16,805 bases of DNA from Fragilaria radians (Eukaryota > Bacillariophyta > Fragilariophyceae > Fragilariales > Fragilariaceae), in NCBI GenBank assembly GCA_900642245.1, contig CAAAJI010000093.1, positions 1 to 16,805 on the forward strand, read 5' to 3'. Of this stretch, positions 16,087-16,805 are shown piece after piece; within the stretch, counting starts at the first letter, position 1; each line of letters starts with the position of its first letter. A program made the position numbers and the translations under genes. Under the pieces are notes generated by a model, which searched no databases, was not told the DNA's origin, and saw nothing but the letters and a program-made list of their open reading frames with translations.

Positions 16087-16805
16087 GTGACCTCACATCC
16101 AACTTCTGAATTGGTTGTGAGTCTCAAAATCTTTAATGAAGAACAATTGTTAAGAGCTCTGGCAGATACAGGGGCCAGCAGCAGTAGTATTCTTGAAGGT
16201 TATACTTCAATGAATCTTATCCAAGGAGATAAAAGTAACCAAAGCACATGGAGCACCATGGGTAGTCAGTTCACCACTGACAAAACTGGTTTAGTGACCT
16301 TTTCACTTCCAGAATTCAATCTCAAGAAACAAGTTTCTTGAAGATTTCATGTGGATGACCGTTCTAAATCATCAAACACATCTGACATGATCATTGGCTG
16401 AGATCTCCTCGGAGAATTAGGAATTATTCTTAATTTCAATGATCATACTGTCACCTGGGATACAGACACAATCCCAATGAAAGACAGAGGCACTCTAAAC
16501 ACTCAAGATGCCCTTCTTGAAGTTTATTTTGCTTCAAATGAGCCAAAAAGTCTTGTAGACGAATTTTCTCGATCTACTAAGATCTTAGATGCAGAATACA
16601 AGTCTGCAGTTCTAAAAGAAGTAACACAAATGTGTACTTACCTCAATACAGAGGAACAACATCAACTACTTAAGTTGCTCCAAAAATATGAACATCTTTT
16701 TGATGAAACATTAGGAGAATTCAACATGGACCCTATCAGTCTACATTTGATAGACAAAGGAGTCAAGCCAGTACATGCTCGCCCATATACTGTTCCTAGA
16801 TCAGT
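16087..16805 (+). pseudogene. Second Ty3/gypsy pol gene, protease to reverse-transcriptase start, runs off the window
   Basis: One frame runs the whole length. It starts with a retropepsin: ALADTGASSSS with the catalytic D-T-G at 16165-16173, LPEFNLKKQVS, a TGA (16339-16341), RFHVDD, SDMIIG, a TGA (16399-16401), DLLGELGIILNF. A linker follows, then the RT N-terminal entry region: HQLLKLLQKYEHLFDETLG, HLIDKGVKPVHARPYTVPRS, cut by the window edge. This is the conserved protease/RT layout of Ty3/gypsy Pol. The second stop sits where the family has Arg (G-R-D), so a CGA to TGA change is likely. The sequence differs clearly from the element at 2194-4889, so this is another family. No gag or LTR is visible upstream. 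Only the two stops break it within the window. Confidence 0.88.

Noticed and set aside
16339..16401. TGA read as an amino acid (changed genetic code)
   Set aside because: The three intact genes end in TAG or TAA and have no internal TGA, and the element with TGA stops is otherwise typical of decayed repeats.
1..16805. tRNA, rRNA or CRISPR-like arrays
   Set aside because: No cloverleaf, rRNA core sequence or regularly spaced short repeats were seen on either strand.

Overview
The window looks like repeat-rich nuclear DNA of a stramenopile, most likely a diatom. The DNA is AT-rich and the three intact genes have no visible introns. One protein begins with a secretory signal followed by a TTAF-type motif, as in diatom plastid import. 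The retrotransposon pieces are Ty3/gypsy-like, and the eukaryotic-style type I phosphomannose isomerase fits too. The lineage is an inference from these features; no rRNA or other marker is present.

Layout: (1) 1-893 holds the decayed C-terminal part of a PIF1/Helitron-type helicase on the minus strand. (2) 889-2193 is a mosaic: a Ty3/gypsy integrase fragment, then 45 bp matching the 3' end of the gene at 7862-8536, then 476 bp matching the 5' part of the leucine-rich repeat gene at 9398-10531. (3) 2194-4889 is an LTR retrotransposon with two related LTRs and large internal deletions. (4) 4890-7861 has no gene I can support, only weak ORFs and a diverged minus-strand repeat. (5) 7862-8536 is a probable plastid-targeted protein of unknown function. 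(6) 9398-10531 is a secreted or surface leucine-rich repeat protein. (7) 10532-12380 is gene-poor. (8) 12381-13784 is mannose-6-phosphate isomerase. (9) 14025-15430 holds a 203-bp tandem duplication, broken coding fragments and a probable tyrosine-recombinase (Crypton-like) remnant. (10) 16087-16805 is the start of a second, different Ty3/gypsy pol gene with two TGA stops, running off the window.

The intact genes do not form a pathway or operon. Mannose-6-phosphate isomerase links glycolysis to mannose activation for glycans. The LRR protein is a likely secreted or wall-associated product. The 224-residue protein is probably sent to the plastid. The main biological signal is genome turnover: four or more unrelated mobile-element types in different stages of decay, and a chimeric duplicate in which integrase sequence is fused in frame to fragments of two genes that lie 7 kb downstream. 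I found no coherent new multi-gene system; the chimera and the hairpin-rich LTRs are the most unusual items.
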